In this document: positions 41,095 through 52,056 of the stretch, in pieces | How positions within the stretch are numbered: position 1 is the stretch's first letter | Layout: each line of letters opens with the position of its first letter | Source: Schizochytrium sp. TIO01 | Lineage: Eukaryota > Sar > Bigyra > Thraustochytrida > Thraustochytriidae | Direction: 5' to 3' | NCBI GenBank assembly: GCA_004764695.1 | Contig: SMSO01000014.1 | Coordinates: 447,148 to 511,147, forward strand | DNA length: 64,000 nucleotides | The notes under the pieces: model-generated | What the model saw: only the letters and a program-made list of their open reading frames with translations | The model's database searches: none | Told to the model about the DNA's origin: nothing | Translations under genes and position numbers: made by a program

Positions 41095-44000
41095 GTGATG
41101 CTATCGGATGAGCAAGCTTGCGAGCATCGTGGGCCTGAGCCTTCTGACAGAGTGAGGTCGAAAGGGAAGCTACCTTTCTATTGTGACACAGAAACTGCAC
41201 AACATGTTGAAGTAGCTACTAGCTCGAAATATCACTATGAAATTGAGCAAGAACAGAGTTCGCAAAGACATTTGCAGGGAGCCAAGAGCAGCGCTTGGTA
41301 TCTTCAAGAGAGAGAGGGAGATTGTGCGTCAGTCTTACCTCTAAAGGAGCGTGAGATTCTTCTTGCAGAAACTCGAAAATTAGCTGAGGAGAAATCCGCT
41401 GCCCAAATGCGAGTAGCTCAACTTGAAAACGAGCTGATGATTCGCAATTTGCGTGTCGAATCTCTCGAAAAAGACAATGACCATGCCCTTAACGCATTAG
41501 AAACATGCCGTGAGGATGTTCGAAGGTGCAAGGTGGATCTTGATACATTCTTAAAAAAAACAAAGAAGGAGATGACAAAGGCCAGTCGTGAAACAGTTAG
41601 CGGACGAGAGCTGCCATGGGAATCTAATGGGCCTTTTATCAGAACGATTGCTGATAAGATAACTGTTGAACGTGAGAAACGGATGAATCTAGCTAGGAAG
41701 GTGAAAGTATGGGAGCAATTCTGTGATGTTGAGAGAGGCATAGAGCAAGTTGAGCTGCAAGCAGACGAGGCTCACGCGTCTGTACTTCACGGTCAAGAAG
41801 TTATTCTTTCAAAGGTTGCTCAACTCTTAGCTGACGAGACCCAAAAAGCACGACAGCAACTTCAAGAAGCACAGGCAAGCTTGTGGTATTTAACTATTGA
41901 ACGACGCGCTGACCAAGCAAGATCTCAGCACAGCATCATGGCTCATGATGACTCATTGCAGAGAAAACTTGTTACAATACAGGGTATAGCTGCATCCGAA
42001 GCAGCAGCGCTAAAGAAACGAATGCAAGAATATACCGATACACTTGCCATAGCGCGCCAGGAGATGGAAAAGTCATTCAAAAGGAGGCTTGAAAAGGCAA
42101 AAGAGAACTTTGAAAACGAACTGAGGCGGAAAGATGCTGAAAAAAAAATTCAAGAGAACATGTTAAACACGCAAAGGATTAATGCAGAGGCCCAGATGGC
42201 ACAGAAACATGAATCCAACATCCGTGAGATCCAAGCAAAGTATGAAATACAGTTGAAAACTTTGCGGGAGGAACTTGAAATATCACATAAGCAATCCGTG
42301 CAGGGTATTCAAGAACAGCATCAGGCAGATATGGAGGAGTTAGGTATTCTCTTTGAGGAGCGAAAAGAGCAGGCACGTCTGGATTTCCATGGACAAATCA
42401 TTAAATTAAAAGCCTCTCACGAGCGAGAACTTTCAGAAAAACTAGAAGAAAACTTCCATGAGCAAGCATCCAAGCACAAACAGGAAATCACTACCTTGCA
42501 GAATAAACATGAAGACTTAATTTCACAGATGCAAAAGCGTTACGAACAGCGGCTTGAGCAAGATCGACGGAAAGCTCGTCAGCGCGAGACTAATATCCGT
42601 GCTGAACTCAATTTGCAGCTTGATAAGAAAGTGAAATCACATGAGGATATCCTGAGAAGTATTAAAAGCGAACACTCAGCTGAAATGAAGTCTACCTTGA
42701 AAGGTCATGCACAAGAGCTCACAAACCTTCATCAGAAGTTTGCCACCTCACTTTCCAAACAGGCAAAGGAAATGGAAATTGCTGTTGGAGAGGCCAGATC
42801 ACAAGCGCTCTTAAATGCAGAATCCTCAAACCTTAAAGACAAACAGCGCATTGAGCATGACTTCGAGGAGAGGTTTACGAAGAATCAAGAAACGCATCAG
42901 AAGAACTTGAACTCAATTTTGCAAAGACATCAAGAGGACTTAAAAGGACTGAATGCTAAAATTGAGGAACTGAAGCATGAAAAACAAGATATTTTGGATA
43001 AACTCGCAGACGCAGATGTACGGCTCAATGCTGTACAACAAGAGTCCAGCTTTACCGCAACAAGAGCACAAGAGCGATACGAAAGCAAAATCATAGAGCT
43101 TGAAGAACAGGCTGCTCTGCGCACACATAGCGAGACGCTTCGAATGCAGAAGCTTCATCAAGAAGAGATCAGTCGCCTTTTAGTTGAACATGAACGCGAA
43201 AGTCAACAAGTTAAACTTGAAAGCGAAAGGCGTGTAAAATTGTTACAGCGAGAGATTGAGCTAAATGTGCAAACAGAATCTCTCAAGGAGCGTACGAGAC
43301 AAGAGCAACGAATTGATGAACTGCAGGAACAACTCCGTGCTTCGGAAGCCGCTCTCGAAGCACAGAAGAGACGCGCTGACGAACAATTTGAAAAAACACA
43401 AGATCAGATTGGGTCCCGCTTGGAGGAGGCTCAAGTAGCTTATGACGCCGCCCTGACTGAAAATCTCACCAATAGTTTTAAAGTTTTGACCGAGAGACTT
43501 CAACAGCCACCAGAAGCTGGGCTGGAAGCGAACCTGCACGAAACACTAGATTCCCCAACGACGATGCAATCAACACTTACTGCGTTCATTCGACGAATCG
43601 AAGTTCTCATACGGAATCAGCACAATGAATGGCACGAGCAAAAGCTAGTAGAGCAGACAAAGAATCTTGAGCAAGCCTTTGACAAAAAGGCTGCTGATTT
43701 AGAGATGGCAAACCACCAAACAGTAACTGATCTTCGAGACAAGGTGGCAAGACTGGAGTCAGAGCTTGACATTAGGGTTGAAGTTCAGCGTCAAGCCTTG
43801 CGTGAGGTCGAGACTAGACATTCTCAGCGCTTAAAAGAGTATGAGGCCGAAAGCGAAGTAAGGCAGCACAAAGCTGATCAAAAAGCTCAAGATTTGAAGC
43901 AGGAGCTTGCTACAGCTCAGGCACAGTTAATTAGTCTCCAAAGTGATTATGAGCAAAACTATGTCAAAAAGCAAGAGCAACAAGAAGAGCAACAGCGACT

Positions 44001-45849
44001 TCGGGATGTTCTTCGGAAAGCAACCGATGGTCAGGCCTTGGCTATATCTGAGTGGAAAAACAATAGTGAGAGACTTCAAGCTGCCTACAACGAGCTCTTG
44101 CATCGATCGGAGGTTAGTTCAAGGAAGCACTTTGATGAATATGCCGCATTGGAGAAACTCGTAGCTGAGATTCGTGTCCGGGAGAATAATCTTCATATTG
44201 AACTAGAAGAGTTGAAAAATAACTCGCAGGCTACCGAAAGTAAACTTTGCTTAGAACTTGAAGTAATACGAGCAGAGGCCCGATCCTACCAAGAGAAGCT
44301 TGAATTTGAGCTTGAGAAGTCAAGAGAAGAATCCCAGAATAGAGGAGAACAACATACGTTAGAGCTAGAAGCTCTGGCAGCTGAGTATCAAGCTAAAGAA
44401 AACGAGTATGTTGGAAAAATAGACAATATGATGATACAGATTACGTCTAAAGAGGATGCACTAGCTTTAGCGCTCGAATCTAATAAGGCTGAGCTCCAGA
44501 CACGAGAAAGCGAGCATATGCGCAAGCTAAATGACTTGAGGATGGAGTTCGAGGTTCGTGAAAAAGACCTCTGTACTGAAATTCAACAGGTCAAATCAGA
44601 ACTTGCGAATGCTCAGAAAGCTGCCAGCGAATCTTTGATAAGGCAAGCTGAGGAACTCACTGCCACATTCGAAAAGAATCTTCAGGCTGCCTTGGCAGAT
44701 GCTGTTGAACAACAATCTTCTAGCGAAGAAGTACTACGCGAAAATCATAACAAGGTGCTAGCTGAGTCTAAGAACCAGTTAGAACATAAAATCAAAACCC
44801 TTTCTACAGAGCTTTCAAAGGTACACGCTGAATACGAAGAGACAATTCAAAATGTCGATTCGACATATAAGAATCAAATATCGGAACTCAAAGAGTCCCT
44901 TGAGAAGACAACCCAGGCGCATCAGCAAGACCTAGAAGACCAAGCACAGAAGTTTAAGCAAGAAAAACAGCGTCAGACGGTAGCGCATGAAGCTGCCCTC
45001 AAGGCTTTTTGCATGTCACATGATGTCGAAAGGCGCTTAGAAATTGAAGAACTTTGTGAAAGCCATGACGCTACCATGGATGTTTTTCGGCAGCAACATG
45101 AACAAGAGCTGGACCGGCTTCATGGAGAACATGACCTGTTGAAATCGCGTCTCGGCCCTGAGCCTAATGAGGAAAATGAAAGATTCTCAACTGCACATCC
45201 GGAACAAGCAACACTGGGATATGAAGATTGCAATGGAGAGTCTCGCGAAGAGTTTAGCCATGAAAAAGATGAGATCGATCAGTACGAGAAACTTTCAGAA
45301 TTTGAACCAGGAGAAGCTCCACGCATGACCTCCAAGATGAGTAATAACGAGCAGGGCCATACTGGATATGCCATGGATCTCGAAGCCTACGATGATGATT
45401 ACATCTTCGAAAGTAAAAGCTCAGATGCTGTGAAGGAAGTCAAAGAAAGCGATGACTCAACGTTGACTAAACGTGAGATGAAACAAACTACGAAGAAAGG
45501 CAAACACCATTTCTTAAAAACTTCGCGTAGCAAACTGTCCAGCTTTGGTGCTGGACCTGCTAAGAAGACAGCACCTCTTTCAAGTGAAGAGAGACGAAGT
45601 TCTACGCATGCTAAAAACAAATGTCATCCCGAAGGAGAATGCCACCTTGATTCTGTGGATGATGCTGTCGAGACAGAGGAAAACAATGAATCGGATGAGG
45701 ATGAAGATATTGAAGAGGATGGATCAAATAACTCATCTAAGCCTATTAGAAGACGCCGGTATAGCTTACTTCTCCAAGCTGACCTTCGTCACCACTTAGC
45801 TGCTAAGCGTCAGTACGCATTTGATATGATCATGGGTCACCGAAAATGA
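41095..45849 (+). CDS. Giant coiled-coil protein, 1584 residues, centrosome/cytoskeleton type
   Basis: One uninterrupted exon. Residues about 85-1370 are almost continuous coiled coil, rich in Glu, Gln, Lys and Leu, with irregular segments near 230-330 and 800-860. The N-terminus is polar (MLSDEQACEHRGPEP) and the C-terminal 200 residues are disordered, acidic and then basic (KLSSFGAGPAKKTAP, later SDEDEDIEEDG and PIRRRRYSLLLQAD). Segments such as FKRRLEKAKENFENELRRKD and HESNIREIQAKYEIQLKTLR recall long centrosomal or golgin-type proteins, but no specific family motif is seen. It may pair functionally with the CCDC112-like neighbour upstream. A decayed fragment related to its codons about 165-215 lies near 29.1 kb. 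Structure as coiled coil is certain; role is inference. Confidence 0.85.
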   Translation: MMLSDEQACEHRGPEPSDRVRSKGKLPFYCDTETAQHVEVATSSKYHYEIEQEQSSQRHLQGAKSSAWYLQEREGDCASVLPLKEREILLAETRKLAEEKSAAQMRVAQLENELMIRNLRVESLEKDNDHALNALETCREDVRRCKVDLDTFLKKTKKEMTKASRETVSGRELPWESNGPFIRTIADKITVEREKRMNLARKVKVWEQFCDVERGIEQVELQADEAHASVLHGQEVILSKVAQLLADETQKARQQLQEAQASLWYLTIERRADQARSQHSIMAHDDSLQRKLVTIQGIAASEAAALKKRMQEYTDTLAIARQEMEKSFKRRLEKAKENFENELRRKDAEKKIQENMLNTQRINAEAQMAQKHESNIREIQAKYEIQLKTLREELEISHKQSVQGIQEQHQADMEELGILFEERKEQARLDFHGQIIKLKASHERELSEKLEENFHEQASKHKQEITTLQNKHEDLISQMQKRYEQRLEQDRRKARQRETNIRAELNLQLDKKVKSHEDILRSIKSEHSAEMKSTLKGHAQELTNLHQKFATSLSKQAKEMEIAVGEARSQALLNAESSNLKDKQRIEHDFEERFTKNQETHQKNLNSILQRHQEDLKGLNAKIEELKHEKQDILDKLADADVRLNAVQQESSFTATRAQERYESKIIELEEQAALRTHSETLRMQKLHQEEISRLLVEHERESQQVKLESERRVKLLQREIELNVQTESLKERTRQEQRIDELQEQLRASEAALEAQKRRADEQFEKTQDQIGSRLEEAQVAYDAALTENLTNSFKVLTERLQQPPEAGLEANLHETLDSPTTMQSTLTAFIRRIEVLIRNQHNEWHEQKLVEQTKNLEQAFDKKAADLEMANHQTVTDLRDKVARLESELDIRVEVQRQALREVETRHSQRLKEYEAESEVRQHKADQKAQDLKQELATAQAQLISLQSDYEQNYVKKQEQQEEQQRLRDVLRKATDGQALAISEWKNNSERLQAAYNELLHRSEVSSRKHFDEYAALEKLVAEIRVRENNLHIELEELKNNSQATESKLCLELEVIRAEARSYQEKLEFELEKSREESQNRGEQHTLELEALAAEYQAKENEYVGKIDNMMIQITSKEDALALALESNKAELQTRESEHMRKLNDLRMEFEVREKDLCTEIQQVKSELANAQKAASESLIRQAEELTATFEKNLQAALADAVEQQSSSEEVLRENHNKVLAESKNQLEHKIKTLSTELSKVHAEYEETIQNVDSTYKNQISELKESLEKTTQAHQQDLEDQAQKFKQEKQRQTVAHEAALKAFCMSHDVERRLEIEELCESHDATMDVFRQQHEQELDRLHGEHDLLKSRLGPEPNEENERFSTAHPEQATLGYEDCNGESREEFSHEKDEIDQYEKLSEFEPGEAPRMTSKMSNNEQGHTGYAMDLEAYDDDYIFESKSSDAVKEVKESDDSTLTKREMKQTTKKGKHHFLKTSRSKLSSFGAGPAKKTAPLSSEERRSSTHAKNKCHPEGECHLDSVDDAVETEENNESDEDEDIEEDGSNNSSKPIRRRRYSLLLQADLRHHLAAKRQYAFDMIMGHRK

Positions 45850-46005
45850 AGTATTTCTCAAGAGCTAGTTATGGAAAGGAAAAGTAATTGAAAATTTGAT
45901 GTGAAACTAATTTAAAACCCAGGCCGATACACGAGACTATGTTTATGAAAATACTATTATTCTAAATTGTTGCTAAATGATTCTTATAACCGCTTTTTAT
46001 TAAAT

Positions 46006-47524
46006 CTAAGATGAGTGATGCATTGCCTTTCGATAGGCCCAAAGGCCAAGGGTACAATATAAAGCAACCCGGCCGATTTCTCGAAAACGGTTACGATGCT
46101 CGACGCCAACGATTGTGTACCATTCTCTGTTGATGGATGATTTGTCAGGATTGGGAACGATCAGTGGGCGACCAGCTGGATCTAATTTTCCATCAAGAGC
46201 CGACGGGATGACTTTATAGTCGAAACGAGAATGCTCAAATGGTCCAGTTGACCGCATATGCTCATACCGCTTCCATCCCATGATATCATGACCGGTTTCC
46301 TGGTCATCTGAGCAAATTTGATGGCATCCAGTCGATATATGCTTGCGAGGGTTGCCAAAAAGACTGATGCCAAATTGCAACACAAAATATGCTACAATGT
46401 ACCTAAAGAGAGGTTTGTCCGCAGCTGAACGGTTTACCACTGGGACATCAGGTAGGAGTGGCTTTTTTTCTAGCACGTTGGGGCCAAAAACTCCGCATGC
46501 ATATACTAGCAATAAGAAGCGGTAGGTGCGGAAGCCTGGAATACCGAGTTTGTCGAATGATGCAAGTGAGGCCATCCCCATCATCGACATGAACAGCGGC
46601 GTGCATGCAAACCCACAGAAGATAATTTTAGCGAGAGCTGGTGCTTTCAGTAAAGATGCATGAAGCTTATCGATGATTCCAATCAACTTCAAGGCGTGTG
46701 TGCGAATAGCATTATTGCTGGTTACTTCTACAATTTTGTTTAGTAGCGGAGTGAGAGCTTGCTCAAGATTCGCCACTGGATCGTTCACCCAACGACTCAA
46801 TGCGGCGTGAATTGCGCAATATGTCAGTATCCACACAGAGCTTGCCGTAGGGCAGTTCTCTTGTCGTGGTGACACACTTTGGTCACCATCATGCCACGTC
46901 CACCACAAAAACCTAGGGCCATTGACATCATAAATGTGATAGAACTACAATCGATTATACAAACACGAGCATCGCAATTGAAGAATAAGTTAGTTATCAA
47001 AGCCGAGTAAAGCTTCGGTTTTCTCGCGCCCTCTCGGTGAAGCAGCGGTGTATCTCTTTTGCAATTAGAGGATATCGCAAGGAAATCATTCAGTGGAACT
47101 GTAAACCTACGAAGTGTGCCAAAAGTCCTGTGAGTGCAGCTTCCTGCAAGTAGGGGAGTTTGAACTTGCGCGCTGCTGTAATACTCACGTAAGTGAACAC
47201 CCCATAAACCTCCATAATGTACAAGGGTAGGCGTGGCGTAATCATGACACAGGCCTGGGCTTGCCAAAAAGTATCTACAAACGGCAAGAACATGAAAAGA
47301 GTGTCGTTCGCCGTACCGCACATCCATGAGTAAAACCAGAGCTGGAGATTATTCGTTTTCTTCGCATGCACCAACGTTGCCAGTGACATGGCACGGTACA
47401 TCCATTCGCATAGAACAAACGTTGGCAAGACCCGAGATTGCTCCAGTGGGCTTTTCCACACTCGCCAGGGCATGCGCTGCCAATCTTCGTTGCCAACGCC
47501 TAGTTTGGACAAAATAGCGCCCAT
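46006..47524 (-). CDS. Multi-pass membrane protein of unknown function (two exons)
   Basis: Exon 1 is 47111-47524 (MGAILSKLGVG start; an ATG five codons upstream is also in frame) and exon 2 is 46006-46944, giving 450 residues. Joined, the text runs LLAHF|FYHIYDVNGPRFLWWTWHDGD. Hydrophobic segments occur around residues 25-45, 55-80, 85-105, 110-135 and, in exon 2, four or five more (for example LAKIIFCGFACTPLFMSMMG and FLLLVYACGVFGPN). The aromatic NGPRFLWWTWHDGD turn and the soluble C-terminal part with GWKRYEHMRSTGPFEHSR look strongly conserved in character, but I do not recognise the family. The C-terminal tail has one more short hydrophobic helix. It converges with the coiled-coil gene, 156 bases between stops. 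Confidence 0.75.
46945..47110 (-). other. Spliceosomal intron of the membrane-protein gene
   Basis: 166 bases in phase 0. The 5' site is TTC|GTAGGT and the 3' site GATTGTAG|TTC. A TAACTAAC octamer (46989-46996 in plus coordinates) lies about 45 bases from the 3' site, identical to that in the NOP53 intron. Confidence 0.82.
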
Positions 47525-48164
47525 CCTGACACGACACAAAATACTACAATGTCCTTTCCTAGGGTATCAGATGAAGTTCTAAAAGCGCGCACGGCTGCTC
47601 GATCCAAGGATCTCAAGGATGTTAGCTTCTACTAACTTACGTTTTGAGTGCTTTTAGATGATGCCAGGATCAGCGGGTCCTCTTTTACTTGCAAACTAGA
47701 GGGGTATTTTGGGCAATTACGAGGTTTAGAACATTAAGAGTATTTCACAACACTACAGTTCGGCCTCATCATATCTCCGAGAGACTCGTAGTATAACCCA
47801 CTTAATTAGTCTAAACTAACCTACTTCCTAGGTTAGCAGGTAGTACGTATGTAGTAGTAGTATATCTATATTCTAAAATTGCGAATGAAATGAACTTTAG
47901 AAGGGTAGTGAAAGTTGAGAACAAGTGAGAAAATATAGGCATTACACTATGAATACCAAAAAAAAAGGACATCTTTGACAGAAAAACCAGGGCTATCTTG
48001 TGGAGTGCGATGCTCTGGTTGGGGCTTGCTTTGCTGGCGATTGACAAAACGGCGCAAGATACAAGAGACAGGACATATTTTTGAGACATGAGAGAATAAA
48101 ACATCAACTAGCACTAATAATACACCGAGAGACATATATCCGCAGCAGACACAGGGAGGTCCAA
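47525..48164. other. Intergenic, 0.6 kb
   Basis: No gene seen. An inverted repeat CTAACCTA / TAGGTTAG with a five-base loop occupies 47816-47836. A run of A at 47959-47967 is the only other feature. Confidence 0.5.
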
Positions 48165-49085
48165 TCACGATGTAGCGTTGGTGGCTAAATCTATGACATC
48201 CTTTGACTTCAGCTTGACTCCAGAGAAGGGACAAATCATCTCAGGTTTGACAAGTTCATCATAGACAGACTTCAGAATTACCTTACGTGAAGGTTTGATT
48301 AGTACGGCGGGGTGAATGGAAATTCGTTTATGAGTGAGGGAGCAAAGAGCCTGTCCAGAATCCTTGTCATCCACCTCAACATCAAAGGGCACAAGGTCCT
48401 TGGAGCGCAGAGGCTGGCCTGTAATTGGGCTCGGTGGTCTCTTAGGTGGCTCCTTGAGTTCATTTGCCTCAGCTTCTGGAGCAAATTGCGCGAGCCACGG
48501 ACTGGACTTGCTGAGTTCCACTAATTTCTGCTGCTTGCTACGGAGATCAACCTTTTTACGCTTGTGTGAGACGTCCTGTGCATCTACAAGCTCCCTTCTC
48601 CGCTTTTCCATTTTACCACCCTGGTCAAGAGGTTCAAAAGACTCTTGATCTTTTCCGTCTGGTTTTTCCATGTCATCTCCATTTGCAGCTGTTTCTGCAG
48701 ATCCAAGTCTTGCAACGCCGGCCTTGCCTTCGATCATCTCACGAGCTTCTTCTTCGAGCTGACGAGCCTTTTGACGTGCCTCCAGCGTCTCCTGAATTCG
48801 AGCATTCTCTTGCTGTTCGTCAAAGGCCGCCTGGAGGGTCTTGATTTCCTGTTTTTTGGTCAAGATGTGCTGTAAAATACTCTCGCGGCTGTACCAATGT
48901 CCAGAAGGTGAAGCCACCGCATTCCTTAAAGGCGCCAAGCTTAGCCAGCAGGTCCCGAAGGCTACCGAGGCCTCCTTGGATCTTTTCGTGCGCGCATTTT
49001 GCGCCTGCGAGCGTCGCGACGACCCAGATTCCAGGTCCGCCCGATCCAAGAAACCCCTTGACGCTGCGGGTTTGTTCTTCGGCAT
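48165..49085 (-). CDS. NOSIP: NOSIP-family E3 ubiquitin ligase (split U-box)
   Basis: 306 residues from the ATG at 49085 (MPKNKPAASRG). An upstream in-frame ATG would add 37 residues with no family match, while the chosen start gives the family length (human 301). The N-terminal U-box half reads FGTCWLSLAPLRNAVASPSG then GHWYSRESILQHILTKKQEI, matching C.LSL.P..DPV..P.G..Y.R..IL..IL..K. A charged coiled coil follows, and the C-terminal half has PITGQPLRSKDLVP, LTHKRISIHPAVLIKPSRKV and CPFSGVKLKSKDVIDL. Family role: nuclear RING/U-box ubiquitin ligase associated with the spliceosome, and in animals with nitric oxide synthase traffic. There is no intron. It is minus strand, with its 3' end 0.6 kb from the membrane-protein gene. 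Confidence 0.87.
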   Translation of the reverse strand: MPKNKPAASRGFLDRADLESGSSRRSQAQNARTKRSKEASVAFGTCWLSLAPLRNAVASPSGHWYSRESILQHILTKKQEIKTLQAAFDEQQENARIQETLEARQKARQLEEEAREMIEGKAGVARLGSAETAANGDDMEKPDGKDQESFEPLDQGGKMEKRRRELVDAQDVSHKRKKVDLRSKQQKLVELSKSSPWLAQFAPEAEANELKEPPKRPPSPITGQPLRSKDLVPFDVEVDDKDSGQALCSLTHKRISIHPAVLIKPSRKVILKSVYDELVKPEMICPFSGVKLKSKDVIDLATNATS

Positions 49086-49630
49086 CCTACCTCTCCTGGT
49101 CGATAGCGATTCTCGCAACTCAATCGCAGTTGGTTTGATTGCGATTTCCGCTCTTGACGCCTCAAAATCGCCAAACCTTCGGATAATCTTTCGCATTTAC
49201 GGAGAAACAATTTGTATCACATGTTCCCACAGTACCCCCTCGAACCTATGCATAGTCGTATAGTAAAGGTGTATAGTGTATCTCAGGGGGAGACCCCTCC
49301 AAGTCACTTTCCCCGAAAACCAAGTACCTCGAACAAAACAAACAACCTCATCGCCAGAACTTTTAGGTACAGATGACGTACAAACTCCAAGATAGACGGA
49401 CGCACTGTCACGACTACTCAGAGACAACCCCTCAAAAGCTTTGAGCTTGGATAAAACCTCAAGCCAAAGCAAAACCCCCACTACGACAGGCAGAGACAGG
49501 CATACATCCAGCTAGTTCCGTACCCTCGTAACTCGATAGATGCAGAGCTGTTCGTTCGTCCAAAGCTTTCAAGATGGCGAAGGAAGGCTCTTACCCAAAC
49601 CCAAAAGAGTCTTTTCCTGAGACGAGAAGG

Positions 49631-49663
49631 TATATGTATGTATGTATGTATGAATGAATGAAT
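49631..49663 (+). repeat. (TATG)n/(AATG)n microsatellite
   Basis: About five TATG units followed by three AATG units. Confidence 0.8.
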
Positions 49664-49748
49664 ATATAGATGCACCTGTGCACTAGGCGCCTAGCTGCCT
49701 GGAGATATAATAACTCTTGACTTCATTCCCCTATTCTATGCCCTCAGT

Positions 49749-49793
49749 CCACTCCATTCCACTCCATTCCATTCCATTCCTTCCCATTCCTTC
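49749..49793 (+). repeat. (ATTCC)n pentanucleotide repeat
   Basis: About eight ATTCC-like units with small variations (ACTCC, TTCCC). Confidence 0.8.
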
Positions 49794-50273
49794 GTGATCG
49801 ATAGGATATATGTGCCCACAATATTTTAGCAGATACGTAAACACGAATCGATGCAGGTCTTCACTTTGATTTCCACAACGACGACGTAAACACAATTCGA
49901 TGAGGTCTTCAATGTTGTCCACAACAACGACGGTCTTTGGTCCTTCCTAGGAGCGTAAGTAAGCGCGTAAGTAAGAATGTGCATACCTGCGAACATCAGA
50001 CCACGGCGAGATCAATCTTGAAAAGGCGCAGCGCTGCTTCAGGGCAATGTGAGAGACAACAAAGCAAAGCATCGGTAGGTTCGGAGCTCCGTGTCGGAGT
50101 CGGCGCCCGTCGAGGTCCTCGGCAGGATATGCGTAGTTGAAGTCTTGGTCACATCAAGTGCCACTGCTCGTGTCCCGAGTTCATTCGGCTTTTGAGGAGA
50201 ATGGAAGTCCTTCGAGTCCTTCCTTCCTTTCCCTCTTCCATTCGTAACACTAATTTACTCCAAGTTATTAAAA

Positions 50274-50285
50274 TAGATAGATAAG

Positions 50286-50316
<31 letters not shown>

Positions 50317-50329
50317 GCAGATAAATAGA
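50274..50329 (+). repeat. (GATA)n microsatellite
   Basis: About twelve GATA units with two interruptions, beginning at a Pur-rich boundary. Confidence 0.85.
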
Positions 50330-51090
50330 TACGCCCTCAGCACTTTTAAGCACTAAAAAGAAAGATTTTCGTTGATAACTTCGATAGAACAAAAGTTTAT
50401 TCTCTCATTAGCTGCTACTTTTGAGTCAACTTTCTTCGCTTATGATGGTTACTGATCTCCTTAGTTTTGGATAGATTGGCGAAGTAGTCGAAGTTCTTTC
50501 TAGCTATCCAGGTGGTTGATGGATCTTCAAACTCGTTTCTTCTACGTGGACTTGGACAACTCCGCCTGTGAGGGAGACCTCAACGCAGGGCAGCTCTTGG
50601 ACTGCTCTCGTAAGCTGTGGAGGCAGACACTCACTCGACGCAAGAGTTTCCTCGTTGGAAGGTTTCCGCGTAGGTGGACTGGTTGGTGAAAGAGAATCGG
50701 GACGCGATTGTTTACCTTGACACGGGCCTTGCAAGAAAAGGTCAGACTCTGCGAAGAGGACTGCGTAACGAACTTCGTGCTAGATACTAAGCCGGGTTGC
50801 TACCATCTGTGGCAGTACCAAATCAAATCACAAGTCTCTCCAGTGCTGTGTTTTGTTTTTGTTTTCACTCCAAGGCTTAAGATTGACAACCAGCGTGCAA
50901 TTGCTTCCGAGCGCGAACGAATCGAATTCTGCATTTGCCTTTCTTTATATTTGTCCTTTTTGTGGTGCTACTGGCTGCTAGATCTTTGGGTTAATCTTGG
51001 GGCTTTTAAGGCACGATTCCTGCTCCTACTAACAGCTCGCTAAAGGACGACAGCGCTGCTCCGTGGTTTTGCTGTGCAGTCCCAGAATCC

Positions 51091-52056
51091 ATGCCGCACC
51101 AAAAAGACCTACTCAGCCGCCATGGTACCCTCAGTGATGATGATACACTTGACGCAGTAGCTGTGGACACAATTCAAGTGCTCAAGCACTGCGCAACGGA
51201 TAACACCAAGGACTATTTTGGTGCAACCGGCAAGCTCCCGCCCAAGTCGGCGCAAATTGTGGAGCCCCACTATGTTCCCTACCACACATTTCGTGACGAT
51301 AAGGATGACACAGACTGGATTGGCCTAAAGATGAGCACAAATGCTCTCAAGGGCAGACCGGACCCTGTGTTACTGAGTCCTGGAGAATACAAACTGGAGC
51401 TCAAGCTACCCAAAGCATTAAACCGTAACGTCGCTTATGACACTGCAGGTGCTATAATTGGCAGCATCTCAACCCTCACGGCAGCGGACGAAGATGCAGC
51501 AAATGAAGCATATATGCGCGGCTTACCAACCGCATACGTGGATGTCCAGATAATCGTGCGGACAAAAAAATACTCTCTACTTTCAACACGTGGCATGTTG
51601 GACCTCGGGGTTCACTCACATTTTGTTCGCACATGGGCTGTGCAACCACATGAGGGAAATGTTGAGCTCGAGCTCAAAATGCATAGTCACTCCGTACTGA
51701 AACGCCTGAAGGTTGAGGCAGTTCTTTATCGTCGCGACTTTCGCCAAGAGGAAGAAAATGCCGCGGAAGCCCGGCGGAAGATGCAAGCTGAGCGCGGTAA
51801 GGCTATTTTGCAAAAGGCGCTGTCTGTTCCAAAGACCAAGGGAAGACGCCGCCTTGATCCTGATGTAAAGATTCAAGATGTTGTATACACCTTCTACCAC
51901 CATGTTGCTCCTGAACGGTTGCCGAACCTCGACTTTGTATTCCAACATTTTGCTGAAAGAGACGACGATCTCATCAATACGTTAGAGGCAAAGTATCACG
52001 TTCGCTTCGACAACCGCGGCAATTTCGTACTTGCAGATGATCATCCGCCGTATTAG
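51091..52056 (+). CDS. Unrecognised conserved-looking protein, 321 residues
   Basis: One exon, ATG to TAG. The N-terminal 85 residues are polar. The middle (about 100-215) is beta-rich, with GEYKLELKLPKALN and VDVQIIVRTKKYSLLSTRGML, and looks like a compact beta-sandwich. A charged helix with KMQAERGKAILQKAL follows. The last 60 residues contain YTFYHHVAPERLPNLDFVFQ and AERDDDLINTLEAKY, which resemble the short helical motif (aPe.l..v...l..y.g.e..L...L..kY) found at the C-terminus of many protist proteins. No enzyme motif, signal peptide or membrane span is present. Function cannot be given. It converges with the PUB-domain gene. Confidence 0.7.
   Translation: MPHQKDLLSRHGTLSDDDTLDAVAVDTIQVLKHCATDNTKDYFGATGKLPPKSAQIVEPHYVPYHTFRDDKDDTDWIGLKMSTNALKGRPDPVLLSPGEYKLELKLPKALNRNVAYDTAGAIIGSISTLTAADEDAANEAYMRGLPTAYVDVQIIVRTKKYSLLSTRGMLDLGVHSHFVRTWAVQPHEGNVELELKMHSHSVLKRLKVEAVLYRRDFRQEEENAAEARRKMQAERGKAILQKALSVPKTKGRRRLDPDVKIQDVVYTFYHHVAPERLPNLDFVFQHFAERDDDLINTLEAKYHVRFDNRGNFVLADDHPPY

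Larger units (their letters stand above)
49086..51090. other. Intergenic, 2.0 kb, microsatellite-rich
   Basis: Between two divergent genes. Contains the ATGT/AATG, ATTCC and GATA repeats listed separately. A minus-strand open stretch at 50504-50734 reads protein-like (for example VEVSLTGGVVQVHVEETSLK) but lacks an ATG start and any family match. Confidence 0.5.

Noticed and set aside
50504-50734. Minus-strand open stretch with protein-like text
   Set aside because: No ATG start, no family match, no clear splice sites linking it to another exon; kept only as a remark in the intergenic entry.
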